NCBI RefSeq assembly: GCF_029504575.1
Contig: NZ_JAQFII010000001.1
Location: forward strand, 826,001-890,000
Source: Streptomyces sp. SPB162
Lineage (GTDB): Bacteria; Actinomycetota; Actinomycetes; Streptomycetales; Streptomycetaceae
Direction: 5' to 3'
DNA: 64,000 bases
Shown: positions 46,472-58,151 of the stretch, piece by piece
How positions within the stretch are numbered: the first letter of the stretch is position 1
Layout of the letters: each line of letters begins with the position of its first letter
Position numbers and translations under genes: made by a program
The notes under the pieces: generated by a model
What the model saw: the letters and a program-made list of their open reading frames with translations, nothing else
What the model was told of the DNA's origin: nothing
The model's database searches: none

Positions 46472-47059
46472 ATGCCGCTGCACGTACCCCCCGTACCCGC
46501 GCCCGCACTTCGGAGTGTCCTCGCCGCCCTCAGTTCGCCCACCGCCGTTCTTGAGGCGCGTACGCCGGCGCTGCGCTCGGCCGAGGGCCCCCTCATCCCC
46601 GAGCACCCGCTGCCCGTCCATGTCTTCGAGCCGGCCGCCCCGGGCCGCGGTCTGCCGCAGGCCCGGCTCACCGGCTGGCGTTTCCACATCCGCGCGGGCG
46701 ACCGCGTGGCGGCGGCGGGCGAGACGGTACGCACCCCTGATGGGTGGGCGTTCTCCCACTTCTCGGAAGGCCCCTACCTGGCCTCCACCGAACGCGCCCT
46801 ACGACAGGCGGAAGCCCTCTCCACCGCCTACCAGCCGCACCTGCTGTCCGTTCCCGGGCTGTACATGCTGGCGCTCTGGCTGCACAGCGACATCTCGGCC
46901 GAGGCCGGCTCCGCCCAACCCGCCGCGGCCGACCTGCTGGTGCCCCTCGCGCCGGCGCCGCCGGGGATCGCCGCCCACCGGCTGCACCGGCTGACCGACC
47001 TGGTGCCGGTCCTCACCCTGCGCCTGGCCCCCGCGCCCCTCCTGGAGTCAGCCGTCTGA
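46472..47059 (+). CDS. Conserved-type protein of unknown function (195 aa)
   Basis: GAGAGG precedes ATG 46472. I recognise no domain. The protein is Pro/Ala/Leu-rich and soluble. It has TGWRFHIRAGDRVAAAGETV (beta-rich) and helices in LASTERALRQAEALSTAYQP, and ends in LTLRLAPAPLL. A strong hairpin terminator follows. Confidence 0.75.
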   Translation: MPLHVPPVPAPALRSVLAALSSPTAVLEARTPALRSAEGPLIPEHPLPVHVFEPAAPGRGLPQARLTGWRFHIRAGDRVAAAGETVRTPDGWAFSHFSEGPYLASTERALRQAEALSTAYQPHLLSVPGLYMLALWLHSDISAEAGSAQPAAADLLVPLAPAPPGIAAHRLHRLTDLVPVLTLRLAPAPLLESAV

Positions 47060-47081
47060 CACGTTGTCGGAAGACACTCGA

Positions 47082-47113
47082 ACGCCCCCGTGACCCATGG
47101 GCCACGGGGGCGT
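47082..47113 (+). terminator. Strong hairpin terminator
   Basis: ACGCCCCCGTG pairs perfectly with CACGGGGGCGT around a 10-base loop, 23 bases after the stop at 47059. Streptomyces terminators often lack a U tract, as here. Confidence 0.8.
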
Positions 47114-47363
47114 CGTCGTGTGCGTACCGTGACGGCCTGACCCGGATCGGTCATGCGTACCACCCGAAAAGACACGGGCTGTGAGGGCAACCGCCCGGTC
47201 GGGTGACGCGTCCTCACCTATCAAGGACAGCTCAAGCGAAATCCCTGCGGATTCCGCGCCGTAGAGCAACACTGGGACCGACCGAAGAACGGGGGCGGTT
47301 ATGAACCAGGTATCCAGCCGAACGAGCCGTACGACTCCTCTACCGCAGCGAAAGACACCTTCC

Positions 47364-47570
47364 ATGTGCCAGCACCAGCCGCAGTGCCCCACCGCCGAGT
47401 GTTCCGACCGGGAGGCCGCGCTCATCGTGGCCCACCACCCGGAGCAGGGCTGGAGCCTGCTGTGCAACGGCGTCCTGCTCTTCGAGGACACCGGCGAGCT
47501 GCTGCCCGACGGGCAGATCATCGCTCCGCACCGGCCGCTGGGTACCGAACAGATCGCCACGGCAGCCTGA
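47364..47570 (+). CDS. DUF5999 protein
   Basis: The ATG at 47364 gives 68 residues starting MCQHQPQCPTAECSDREAAL, with three close cysteines. WSLLCNGVLLFEDTGELLPD and the tail IIAPHRPL are the DUF5999 pattern as I know it. An in-frame ATG at 47301 would add 21 residues and has a GGGGG-like site, so the start is not certain. The Cys cluster could bind metal. The function is unknown. Confidence 0.82.
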   Translation: MCQHQPQCPTAECSDREAALIVAHHPEQGWSLLCNGVLLFEDTGELLPDGQIIAPHRPLGTEQIATAA

Positions 47571-47576
47571 ACCGCC

Positions 47577-47602
47577 GGACCCCGCCGACATCAGCGGGGC
47601 CC
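47577..47602. terminator. Bidirectional hairpin between DUF5999 and gcvP
   Basis: CCCCGC-N8-GCGGGG, extended by GG/CC flanks with one mismatch, sits in the 95-base gap of two converging genes. Confidence 0.55.
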
Positions 47603-47665
47603 GGACAGTATCGGCGGCCGTTTGGGGGCACCCCCGGAGGTTGGGGGACGGCCTCGACGCGGGGA

Positions 47666-50551
<2,886 letters not shown>

Positions 50552-50624
50552 CTACGGAGGCCTCCTGGTCTGACACGACCTGCGAGGGGTGCCGCGGCGC
50601 GGGCACCCGAACGGCCTCCCCCTC

Positions 50625-50830
50625 TGTCATCACAACCTGAGAGTTTCGCCGTGCTGCCTAAAGCACGACTTTCACCGTCGGTGAGAACGCGCCCCGCGCA
50701 TGATTCATGCCCGGCGCCCGCCCTGCTTTCCAGAGTGACCTCATCCATGCGGTACCGGTTGCCTGAGAGATTCCGGGGAGGATTTGCTCCTTCGGCGCCC
50801 CCGACACGATCTCGGAGGACTCTCCCGCAT
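50625..50830 (-). promoter_or_regulatory. Tandem glycine riboswitch
   Basis: On the transcript strand two aptamers follow each other. Aptamer 1 (about 50828-50749) has GCGGGAGAGTCC, GGCGCCGAAGGAGCAAA and CTCTCAGGCAACC. Aptamer 2 (about 50748-50630) has CTCTGGAAAGCAGG, CACCGACGGTGAAAG and GAAACTCTCAGG. These are the conserved glycine aptamer cores. They lie 80-280 bases before gcvP. The known action is to switch gcv expression on when glycine is high. Confidence 0.96.
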
Positions 50831-50963
50831 GGGGTCTGCAGCCGCCGTTCAGCCTACCAGCGGGGATGGGGGCGGATTCCTCGCGGATCCCTCGAGTCGA
50901 CACCGCCCCCGATGTGGCCTTTGGTAGGTCTAGGCGAGCAGCACCGATCTCTTGGAGGGACCG

Positions 50964-51341
50964 TTGCAGACCGATATCGATCCGCGCAGCCTGATCGGCC
51001 GCCGGGCTCTGGACAGCGACGGAGCGAAGATCGGCACGGTCGACGAGGTGTACCTCGACGACGCCACCGGCGAGCCCGAGTGGGCCGCGGTGCGCACCGG
51101 ACTGTTCAGCCGTGACGCGTTCGTACCGCTGGAGCCGAGTGAGGTCGTGGACGGGCAGCTGCGGGTGCCCTTCCCCAAGGCCCTCATCAAGGACGCCCCC
51201 GACTTCGGCGTGGGCCGCCACCTCTCCCCCGAGCAGGAGATCCAGCTCTACCACCACTACGACATGGACGTGCCGTCCGCGGGATCCGAGACCCCGCGCT
51301 CCGACGACCACGACTTCGGCCGCCTTGCCGGCGAGGACTGA
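50964..51341 (+). CDS. PRC-barrel domain protein
   Basis: GGAGGG stands four bases before TTG 50964; 125 residues. DPRSLIGRRALDSDGAKIGT and VDEVYLDDATGEPEWAAVRT form a PRC-barrel like those of RimM and photosynthetic reaction-centre H proteins. Similar actinomycete proteins also carry PDFGVGRHLSPEQEIQLYHH at the end. The role is unknown. It is divergent from gcvP. Confidence 0.88.
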   Translation: MQTDIDPRSLIGRRALDSDGAKIGTVDEVYLDDATGEPEWAAVRTGLFSRDAFVPLEPSEVVDGQLRVPFPKALIKDAPDFGVGRHLSPEQEIQLYHHYDMDVPSAGSETPRSDDHDFGRLAGED

Positions 51342-51356
51342 GCCACCGGCGACGGG

Positions 51357-52727
51357 TCAGGGCACCAGGGGCAGCGGCTCGGCCGCCTCCAGTTCCGGAT
51401 CCTCCACCGCGAACGTCCGCACCCGGCCCGGTACGCGGTCCGTAGGCCGCTCGAAACGCACGGTCACCCGCCCCACACCGCTGCCCTGCACCCATCCGGC
51501 ACCGAGCGCCGCGTGCCGTACGTCCTGCCCCGGCATCCACCGCACGGCCCGCGGGGGCTCCGCCGGAGGCGGCGCCGGACCGGCCGGATCCGCCGCCTCC
51601 CGCTCGGCGAGCTCCTCCGCCGCGCGTACCGCGGCGGCCTCCGCCACCTGCTCGGCCTCGAGCTCGGCCGCCTGGGCGAACAGGTCCTCCTGGGTGAAGT
51701 CGGCGAGCCCGGTCACACCCACGCCCAGCAGCCGGACGCCGTGGGCCGTGTCGACGACCTCCAGCAACCGCCGCGCGGTCTCCCGCACCACTCCGGGGTC
51801 GTCCGTGGGCGCCCGCAGGGTCTCGGACCGCGTCAGGGTGCTGAAGTCGTAGCTCCGCACCTTGATGACCACCGTCCGCCCCGACCGGCCCGCTTCCCGC
51901 AGCCGCCGCACACAGCGGTCCGCCAGCCGGTCGAGTTCCGAGCGCACCCGGAAGCGGTCGGTGAGGTCCACGTCGAAGGTGTCCTCCACCGAGACCGACT
52001 TCGCGTCGCGGTCCGCGACCACGGGCCGGCTGTCCAGGCCCAGGGCCATGGCGTAGATCGAGACGCCGTGCGCCTTGCCCAGCAGCTGCACCAGCTCGGA
52101 CTCCCCGGCCAACGCCACCTCCCCGACCGTGCCGATCCCGGCGCGGCGCAGGTGCTCACCGGTCGCGGGCCCGACGCCCGGCAGGACCCGGACCGGCATC
52201 GGGTCCAGCAGCTCCCGCTCGGTACCGGGCTCGACCACCATCAGACCGTTCGGCTTGCCCTGCTCGGAGGCGATCTTGGCGAGCAGCTTGGAGCCCGCCA
52301 GGCCGACCGAGGCCGTCAGCCCCGTGGCGGTCCTGATCCGCGCCCGCACCCGCTCCGCCACCTCGCGGGGGGCCTCGGTCGTCCCGCCCGCCTCCAGGTC
52401 CACGAAGGCCTCGTCCAGGCTGAGCGGCTCCACCAGCGGCGACAGCTCCCCCAGGATCCCCATCACGGTCTCGCTGACCCGCCGGTACAGCTCGAAGCGG
52501 GGAATGAGGTAGGCGGCGTTGGGTGCGAGGCGCCGCGCGTGCGCCATCGCCATCGCGGAATGGACGCCGTGCACACGGGCCTCGTAGGACGCGGTCGCGA
52601 CGACGCCGCGCGGCCCGAGACCGCCGACCACGACCGGCTTGCCCCGCAGGCTCGGCTTGGAGGCCTGTTCCACCGCGGCGTAGAACGCGTCCATGTCCAG
52701 GTGCAGGATCGTCGGAGCGGTTCTCAC
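51357..52727 (-). CDS. dinB: DNA polymerase IV (Y family)
   Basis: I place the start at GTG 52727 with GGGAG upstream; ATG 52757 would add 10 residues. ILHLDMDAFYAAVEQ (catalytic Asp), GVHSAMAMAHARRL and SLDEAFVD (paired acidic residues) mark the Y-family palm. The little-finger domain follows. A C-terminal extra segment (about 375-456) is Ala/Glu-rich, then RHAALGAGWVQGSGVGRVTV. It copies past lesions with low fidelity. There is no obvious LexA box just upstream. Confidence 0.95.
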   Translation of the reverse strand: MRTAPTILHLDMDAFYAAVEQASKPSLRGKPVVVGGLGPRGVVATASYEARVHGVHSAMAMAHARRLAPNAAYLIPRFELYRRVSETVMGILGELSPLVEPLSLDEAFVDLEAGGTTEAPREVAERVRARIRTATGLTASVGLAGSKLLAKIASEQGKPNGLMVVEPGTERELLDPMPVRVLPGVGPATGEHLRRAGIGTVGEVALAGESELVQLLGKAHGVSIYAMALGLDSRPVVADRDAKSVSVEDTFDVDLTDRFRVRSELDRLADRCVRRLREAGRSGRTVVIKVRSYDFSTLTRSETLRAPTDDPGVVRETARRLLEVVDTAHGVRLLGVGVTGLADFTQEDLFAQAAELEAEQVAEAAAVRAAEELAEREAADPAGPAPPPAEPPRAVRWMPGQDVRHAALGAGWVQGSGVGRVTVRFERPTDRVPGRVRTFAVEDPELEAAEPLPLVP

Positions 52728-52784
52728 ATCACCGATGCTCCCGCACGGCACTGACATCCACCGTACGGACGTACGGCGAAGGGA

Positions 52785-53393
52785 TCACCCCGCGCGGTTC
52801 CGGCGCCGCGCCAGCTCGTCCGAGGGGTTGTGGCCGGCCAGCGTCTCGCCGGTGTCCACCCGCTCGCCGTGCAGCTGCGACAGGGAGCTCTCCACGTCCC
52901 GCCACACCACTCCCACGGCGATCCCGAAGACGCCCTGGCCGCCCTGGAGCAGGTCCACGACCTCATCGGGCGACGTGCACTCGTACACGGTGGCGCCATC
53001 GCTCATCAGGGTCATCCGAGTGAGTTCGGCGGGTGCGGTGGTGCGCAGATGGCGTACGGCGGTGCGGATGTTCTGCAGGGACACCCCGGTGTCCAGGAGC
53101 CGTTTGACGATCTTGAGGACGACCACGTCCCGGAAGCCGTAGAGGCGCTGCGCACCCGATCCGTAGGACGCCCGGACACTCGGCTCGACCAGGCCCGTGC
53201 GCGCCCAGTAGTCCAGCTGGCGGTAGGTGATGCCGGTCGCCGCGCACGCCGTCGGCCCCCGGTACCCCACCGTCTCGGTCTCCGGTTCCGCCGCGCCGGC
53301 CGTCGCGCCGCCGACCGGTTCCGGCTGCCGGGCCAGGGCCCCGCGGGTGGGATACGGGCCGCCCGTGGCCATACCGTCGCCGGTGCTTCTCAC
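52785..53393 (-). CDS. MerR-family regulator (Rv1830-like)
   Basis: GGAGG lies five bases before GTG 53393; 202 residues. After a loose N-terminus the MerR helix-turn-helix is in YRGPTACAATGITYRQLDYW with ARTGLVEPS. Then RDVVVLKIVKRLLDTGVSLQ and helix QNIRTAVRHLR follow. It corresponds in position and sequence type to mycobacterial Rv1830. Those regulators affect growth and division genes. Confidence 0.9.
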   Translation of the reverse strand: MRSTGDGMATGGPYPTRGALARQPEPVGGATAGAAEPETETVGYRGPTACAATGITYRQLDYWARTGLVEPSVRASYGSGAQRLYGFRDVVVLKIVKRLLDTGVSLQNIRTAVRHLRTTAPAELTRMTLMSDGATVYECTSPDEVVDLLQGGQGVFGIAVGVVWRDVESSLSQLHGERVDTGETLAGHNPSDELARRRNRAG

Positions 53394-53584
53394 GCCGCCC
53401 TCCGTCCCTTCGCGTCCCGGTCGGCACGTGCACGTGCCAACGGGACTTTCCAACTCGACGGTAGGCAGTCACTCGCGGTGCGTCAACGATCGCCACACTC
53501 GGCACGCCGAGTGATATCAACCCCAAGAGTGGTTTCGCGTGCCCCGAAACGGGGAACGGCTAGCCGAATGGGCCAAAAAGCCCG

Positions 53585-54058
53585 CTACTGGTTGCTCGTG
53601 CCGAAGTCCTCCGGCGAGATCTGGTCCAGGAACTCGCGGAACTTCTCGACCTCGTCCTCCTGCTCGTCCGGAATGGCGATCCCCGCGTCGTCCAGCACGC
53701 CGTCGCTGCCGTAGATCGGCGTCCCGGTGCGCAGGGCCAGCGCTATGGCGTCCGAGGGGCGGGCGCTGACCTCGACGCCGCTGGCGAAGACCAGCTCGGC
53801 GTAGAAGACGCCCTCCCGAAGATCGGTGATGCGCACCTCGGTGAGCGTCTGCCCCACCGCTTCGAGCACATCCTTGAACAGATCATGGGTCAGCGGGCGA
53901 GCAGGCGTCATGCCCTGCTGCGCGAAAGCGATGGCCGTGGCTTCTCCAGGCCCGATCCAGATGGGCAGATACCGGTCGCCTCCTACTTCGCGCAGGAGCA
54001 CGATCGGTTGATTGGAGGGCATTTCGACCCGGACACCCACGACGTCGAGCTCGTTCAC
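53585..54058 (-). CDS. Bifunctional nuclease-family (BFN, DUF151) protein
   Basis: The 157-residue protein starts at GTG 54058. MNELDVVGVRVEMPSNQPIV, REVGGDRYLPIWIGPGEATA, and ARPSDAIALALRTGTPIYGS are BFN/DUF151 signatures. Plant relatives have nuclease activity; in actinobacteria the role is unproven. It lies between two MerR genes, as in Mycobacterium (Rv1829). Confidence 0.93.
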   Translation of the reverse strand: MNELDVVGVRVEMPSNQPIVLLREVGGDRYLPIWIGPGEATAIAFAQQGMTPARPLTHDLFKDVLEAVGQTLTEVRITDLREGVFYAELVFASGVEVSARPSDAIALALRTGTPIYGSDGVLDDAGIAIPDEQEDEVEKFREFLDQISPEDFGTSNQ

Positions 54059-54139
54059 ACAGCAACCCTAGGACGTGCCCGGCCGGTTTGGGTAGTCGGG
54101 CATCCCGCACGGCGGACTTGACAGGTATCGCGCAGCTGC

Positions 54140-54877
54140 TCAGAAGAGTCGCAGGCGAAGGGCGGACTGGACCATGGCGGCGTGCAGCCGGACCGACAGC
54201 GCCGCCAGTTCCCTGGCGGTTGTCTCAGCATGCGTACGCGTCTGCGGGTTGCGGTGCCGCCGCAGCGGGGCGACCACCTGCTCCACCAGGCCGACCTCCC
54301 GCTCGGCGGCGGCCTTCACCGCGCGCAGATGGCGCGGCTCGAGCCCGAAGCGGCCCATGTCGACGATCAGCTTCCCGATGTTCACCGCTTCGGCGTCGTA
54401 ACCGCCGTCACGGCCGGCCTCCACGAGACCGTAGGACTCCCACTGCTCGAGATCCCCCGGCGCGGCCCCCGTGGCGGCCAGCAGCGCCTCACGGCCGATC
54501 CGCAGCTCACCGGCGCTCTCGGCGCCGGCCGGGTCGTCCACGAGCTCCCGGGACTCGCCCGGCCCCGGCAGCGGGATCTGCTCGCCGCGGTCGAGCGCGT
54601 CCAGGTGCTCGCGGATCACACGCAGCGGCAGGTAGTGGTCCCGCTGCATCCGCAGGACGTGGCCCAGTCGCTCCACGTCGCGCATCGCGAACTTCCGATA
54701 GCCCGAAGGAGTGCGCTGGGGCTCCACCAGGCCCTCCGCCTCCAGGAAACGGATCTTGGAGATGGTGACCTCGGGGAACTCGTCCTGCAGGTGGGTGAGC
54801 ACGGCCCCGATGCTGAGCAGCCGGCCATCCGCGGTGGCGGTGCCGTTTCCGGCCCCGCCTGACGGTGTTCTGAGCAT
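54140..54877 (-). CDS. ftsR: MerR-family regulator FtsR
   Basis: The protein has 245 residues with AGGGAAGG upstream. LLSIGAVLTHLQDEFPEVTI, SKIRFLEAEGLVEPQRTPSG, YRKF form the MerR-type domain (about 20-70). A second helical region carries EQWESYGLVEAGRDGGYDAE. The gene matches Rv1828/FtsR by context (garA upstream, BFN downstream). In Corynebacterium FtsR activates ftsZ. Confidence 0.88.
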   Translation of the reverse strand: MLRTPSGGAGNGTATADGRLLSIGAVLTHLQDEFPEVTISKIRFLEAEGLVEPQRTPSGYRKFAMRDVERLGHVLRMQRDHYLPLRVIREHLDALDRGEQIPLPGPGESRELVDDPAGAESAGELRIGREALLAATGAAPGDLEQWESYGLVEAGRDGGYDAEAVNIGKLIVDMGRFGLEPRHLRAVKAAAEREVGLVEQVVAPLRRHRNPQTRTHAETTARELAALSVRLHAAMVQSALRLRLF

Positions 54878-54890
54878 GGACCTTCCCTGT

Positions 54891-54930
54891 GGGGTCCCCC
54901 CGGACGGAGTCTCGGGGGGTCCCCCCGGAC
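54891..54930. repeat. Double GGGGTCCCCCCGGAC repeat between ftsR and garA
   Basis: The 15-base unit occurs at 54891-54905 and 54916-54930. Each is nearly self-complementary. It sits in the 59-base gap of two co-directional genes and could act as an RNA attenuator or stability element. Confidence 0.6.
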
Positions 54931-54936
54931 CAGAAG

Positions 54937-55795
54937 TCAGATGCCCCGCTGGCTCGCGTAGAAGACCAGTCGGTACTTGCCGATCTGGACCTCGTCGCCA
55001 TTGGCCAGGGACACCGCGTCGATCCGCTCCCGGTTGACGTACGTGCCGTTGAGGCTGCCCACGTCCGAGACCGTGAAGCCACCGTCACCCGCACGGCGGA
55101 ACTCCACGTGCCGGCGCGAGACGGTGACGTCGTCGAGGAAGATGTCGCTCTGCGGGTGACGGCCGGCCGTGGTCAGCTCGCCGTCCAGGAGGAAGCGGCT
55201 GCCCGAGTTCGGACCGCGGCGCACCACCAGCAGGGCGGAACCGATCGGCAGCGCGTCCACCGCCGCCTGGGCCTCGGGGGACAGCGACGGCGTCATGGTC
55301 TGACCCGTCGCCTCGGCCTCGTAGGCCTCGAGACCCGAGATCGAGATCGTGGACGTGGTCTCCGACGGCCGTTCTGACGGAGCCCCGGCGCGCAGCGGCG
55401 CACCGCAGTTGGAGCAGAAGCGGCTCGCCTCCGCATTGGTGTGCCCGCACCTCGTGCATACCGGCAAGGCCGTCATGGACTGAGCCTCCTGCCGCGGATC
55501 GCCCGCGGGGATGTTCGAAGCGTACGCACCGGAGGGAAACCCTCCACCCGTACTTGAGGTTGATGGTTCCCCGAAACCTATGCGGCCGGACGTGGCAGGG
55601 TCAACAGACGCCACACCTTGTCCGCCCGAAATGTCGCTACGTCCCCCGACAGGCTCATCGCGGAACAGCGGCCGCTCCTCGACCGGCCCGTCCTCCTGCC
55701 CATGGCGCGGGGCACGATGGCGCGCGGTGGCGGGATCGCCGGCCGCCTTGGCCTGCCGCGCGCTCTTGCCGAACAACTTCCCAAAACAACTTCAC
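54937..55795 (-). CDS. garA: FHA-domain signalling protein GarA/OdhI, apparent frameshift near start
   Basis: The C-terminal FHA domain (SRFLLDGELTTAGRHPQSDI, VSRRHVEFRR, SLNGTYVN) binds phosphothreonine. A Cys4 zinc ribbon (CTRCGHTNAEASRFCSNCG) and an ETTSTISISG threonine stretch resembling the PknB/PknG-phosphorylated loop precede it. GarA inhibits 2-oxoglutarate dehydrogenase and stimulates glutamate synthase. The best start is GTG 55795 after AAGGGGAAG, but it reads VKLF and then shifts; deleting one base of the AAAA run at 55783-55786 gives VKLFGKLFGKSARQ. Without repair, TTG 55776 would give 279 residues. A sequencing indel is likely. Confidence 0.88.
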
Positions 55796-55901
55796 GGGCG
55801 CTTCCCCTTGACCGAAACAGACCCGCCCGTGGGGCAGGACGAACCCTCGCTACACACAGTTTCCAACACGGACCACCCCGAGCATGTGCCGACCCCCCGC
55901 G

Positions 55902-56798
55902 TCACTGCGATGACGACCGAGCGTAGTCAGGCTGCTTCGATGGCCGCAAGGCGTCCACGACGATCTTCTCAGACCGGACGACCTCCGCCGTGGCCTGCTC
56001 CTTCTTCAAAGTCTGCACCACTCCGCCGGGAATGTTGAGCGCCGGCTCCAGGTCCTGCGGGTTTCCGATGACCTTGAACCGGTAGGGCTGGGCGACTTTG
56101 TGGCCGTCGATCTCGACGCCGTCCGAACCCTGGGTGAAGTACGTGTCCGCCACGACCCGGACGTCGTTGATCTGGATCGCCTCGGCGCCGGCCGCCCGCA
56201 GCTCCTGCAGGGTGTCCAGCAGCTTGTCCGCCTCCAGGCCGCCCTTGGGGTCCGCGATCGTCAGATTGATGCCGGGGCCCTGCGCGGCGACCGTACCGGC
56301 GAGCACACCGAGCTGCTGCGCCTTCTGCTCGGTCTGCTTGCGAGCCTCCTCGGCCTGGTTGGAGCTGGTCTCCAGCTCCGAGCGCTGCGTCTCCAGCCGG
56401 CGCTTCTCGTCCTGCAGCCGCTGCGTCCTGTTGTCGAGCTCGGTCAGGATGCGCACCAGGTCCTCCTGGCGGGCGCCCCGCAGGGCCCCGCTGTCACTGG
56501 TGGAGCGCACCTGGATGGCCAGGCCCAGACCCAGCACGAACAGCAGCAGCGCGACGATGAGCTGCGCCCGTGACATCCGCGGCGGCCACAACCCCGCCAG
56601 CAGCCGCTGCCGGCCCGTCTCGCCGGACGCCCGCTTCACGGGCCCGGGTTCGGGTTCGGGAGCGGCAGTGGGCACCTCGGGCGGCAAGGGCGTCCCGGGC
56701 GGCGTCGGCACGCCGCCCGGCTCGGGCACACCCTTCTCTTCGGGCACGCCCGCCGGCTCGGGCGTCGTGGGGCGCTCGGAACGTTCTTCGTCGCTCAT
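55902..56798 (-). CDS. DUF881 membrane protein
   Basis: The protein has 298 residues. A long Pro/Glu-rich cytoplasmic N-terminus (1-70) precedes one membrane helix (LIVALLLFVLGLGLAIQV, about 79-96). A coiled coil (LTELDNRTQRLQDEKRRLET, about 117-165) and the DUF881 extracellular domain (GPGINLTIADPKGG, AIQINDVRVVADTY) follow. It is the Rv1825-like member of the DUF881-sbp-DUF881 trio. The function is unknown; an envelope role is inferred. Confidence 0.92.
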   Translation of the reverse strand: MSDEERSERPTTPEPAGVPEEKGVPEPGGVPTPPGTPLPPEVPTAAPEPEPGPVKRASGETGRQRLLAGLWPPRMSRAQLIVALLLFVLGLGLAIQVRSTSDSGALRGARQEDLVRILTELDNRTQRLQDEKRRLETQRSELETSSNQAEEARKQTEQKAQQLGVLAGTVAAQGPGINLTIADPKGGLEADKLLDTLQELRAAGAEAIQINDVRVVADTYFTQGSDGVEIDGHKVAQPYRFKVIGNPQDLEPALNIPGGVVQTLKKEQATAEVVRSEKIVVDALRPSKQPDYARSSSQ

Positions 56799-56805
56799 AC
56801 GCCGA

Positions 56806-57138
56806 TCACGCCCGGAAGACGTGGCGGCGGATGGCCGCCGCGTTGGAGAAGATGCGGATGCCCAGGACCACGACCACGCCCGTGGACAGCTGGGCGCCGA
56901 CGCCGAGCTTGTCGCCCAGGAACACGATCAGCGCGGCCACCACCACGTTGGACAGGAAGGAGACGACGAACACCTTGTCGTCGAAGATCCCGTCGAGCAT
57001 CGCCCGCAGACCGCCGAAGACGGCATCGAGCGCGGCGACGACGGCGATCGGGAGATAGGGCTCGACCACGGTCGGCACGACGGGGCGGACCACGAGTCCG
57101 ACCACGACTCCCACGACGAGGCCCAGTACGGCGATCAC
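56806..57138 (-). CDS. Small basic protein (SBP)-family membrane protein
   Basis: The 110-residue protein starts at GTG 57138, overlapping the upstream stop (GTGA). Three hydrophobic helices enclose PYLPIAVVAALDAVFGGLRA and the tail RIFSNAAAIRRHVFRA. This is the conserved sbp family between two DUF881 genes. Its partner relation is implied by constant synteny only. Confidence 0.93.
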   Translation of the reverse strand: MIAVLGLVVGVVVGLVVRPVVPTVVEPYLPIAVVAALDAVFGGLRAMLDGIFDDKVFVVSFLSNVVVAALIVFLGDKLGVGAQLSTGVVVVLGIRIFSNAAAIRRHVFRA

Positions 57139-58079
57139 TTCGTACCCTTCCCTGTTTCGACGGCGTTTTCGGCGGCGTTTGGCTTCGTATTGCCGGGCAC
57201 CGGCTTGGCGTAGCGCACGATGAGACTGGGGGCGGCCGGCAACCGCACCTCGTCCTGCGCGGAGATGCTGGTGCGGATCCCGTAGCTCTCCTGCAGCACG
57301 TGCAGGTACTGCCCGTCCGCGCTCTCCTGGAAGGCCGTGGCCAGCCGCTGCCCGTCCCCGATCGCCAGCACCGTGTACGGGGGCGCCAGCGGCTTGTTGT
57401 CGACCAGTATGGCGTCCCCGGCGGCGCGGATCGCCGACAGCGCCGTCAGGCGCTGGCCGTTGACGGAGATCGCCTCGGCCCCCGACGCCCAGAGCCCGTT
57501 GACGACCCGCTGCATGTCACGGTCGCGCACGCGCCCGGTGTCGGAGAAACCGTTGCTCTCCCGGGGGCCGCCGCCGTTCCCCGTCGACGCCTCCTTGGCG
57601 TCGTCGACGACCAGCTTCACCCCCGGACCCTTGACGGGCGTGGCGCCCGCCTCCAGCGCCACCAGGGCGGTACTGCCGCCGCCCGTGTCGCCCAGGGCGG
57701 CGCGCTGCTTCGCGTCGACCTCGTCCCGCAGCCGGTCCACGTTCTTCTGCAGACCGTCCGCGTCGCTCGTGCCGCTCTGGATGCGCTCGATCAGCTTCTG
57801 CCGCTCCAGCGCCACCGTGGGCGCCGCGACGTTCGCCTGCGCGGCCCCGAGGGTGACGACGAGGGCGGCCAGCACCAACCCCACGGCCAGCCCCAGCTTG
57901 GCCCGCAGCGTGGTGGGCAGCCGTGAGCTGCCCACCACGCCACGACGCTCCGCCGCCTCCGCGTAGCCGTCGTCGAGGCTGTGATCCATGACGTTGGTCA
58001 ACAGCGACATCGAGGCGTCGGGGCGCCGTGGCGGGGCGTTCGGGCTGGGGCTGCTCCCATCCTGGTGCTGCTGCGGCAT
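57135..58079 (-). CDS. DUF881 membrane protein, upstream copy
   Basis: I use ATG 58079 (ATG 58088 or GTG 58112 are possible); about 314 residues. One membrane helix (GLAVGLVLAALVVTLGAAQA, about 60-80) precedes a short coiled coil and the DUF881 domain (GPGVKLVVDDAKEA, AISVNGQRLTALSAIRAAGD, LHVLQESYGIRTSISAQDEV). It corresponds to Rv1823 and is translationally coupled to sbp. Confidence 0.92.
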   Translation of the reverse strand: MPQQHQDGSSPSPNAPPRRPDASMSLLTNVMDHSLDDGYAEAAERRGVVGSSRLPTTLRAKLGLAVGLVLAALVVTLGAAQANVAAPTVALERQKLIERIQSGTSDADGLQKNVDRLRDEVDAKQRAALGDTGGGSTALVALEAGATPVKGPGVKLVVDDAKEASTGNGGGPRESNGFSDTGRVRDRDMQRVVNGLWASGAEAISVNGQRLTALSAIRAAGDAILVDNKPLAPPYTVLAIGDGQRLATAFQESADGQYLHVLQESYGIRTSISAQDEVRLPAAPSLIVRYAKPVPGNTKPNAAENAVETGKGTK

Positions 58080-58151
58080 GCCGCACATCGTTGCACGTCG
58101 GGGCCGCTCCACTCGAACGGCCCCCTCGCGGCGCGCCGTTCGGGCCCGGAA

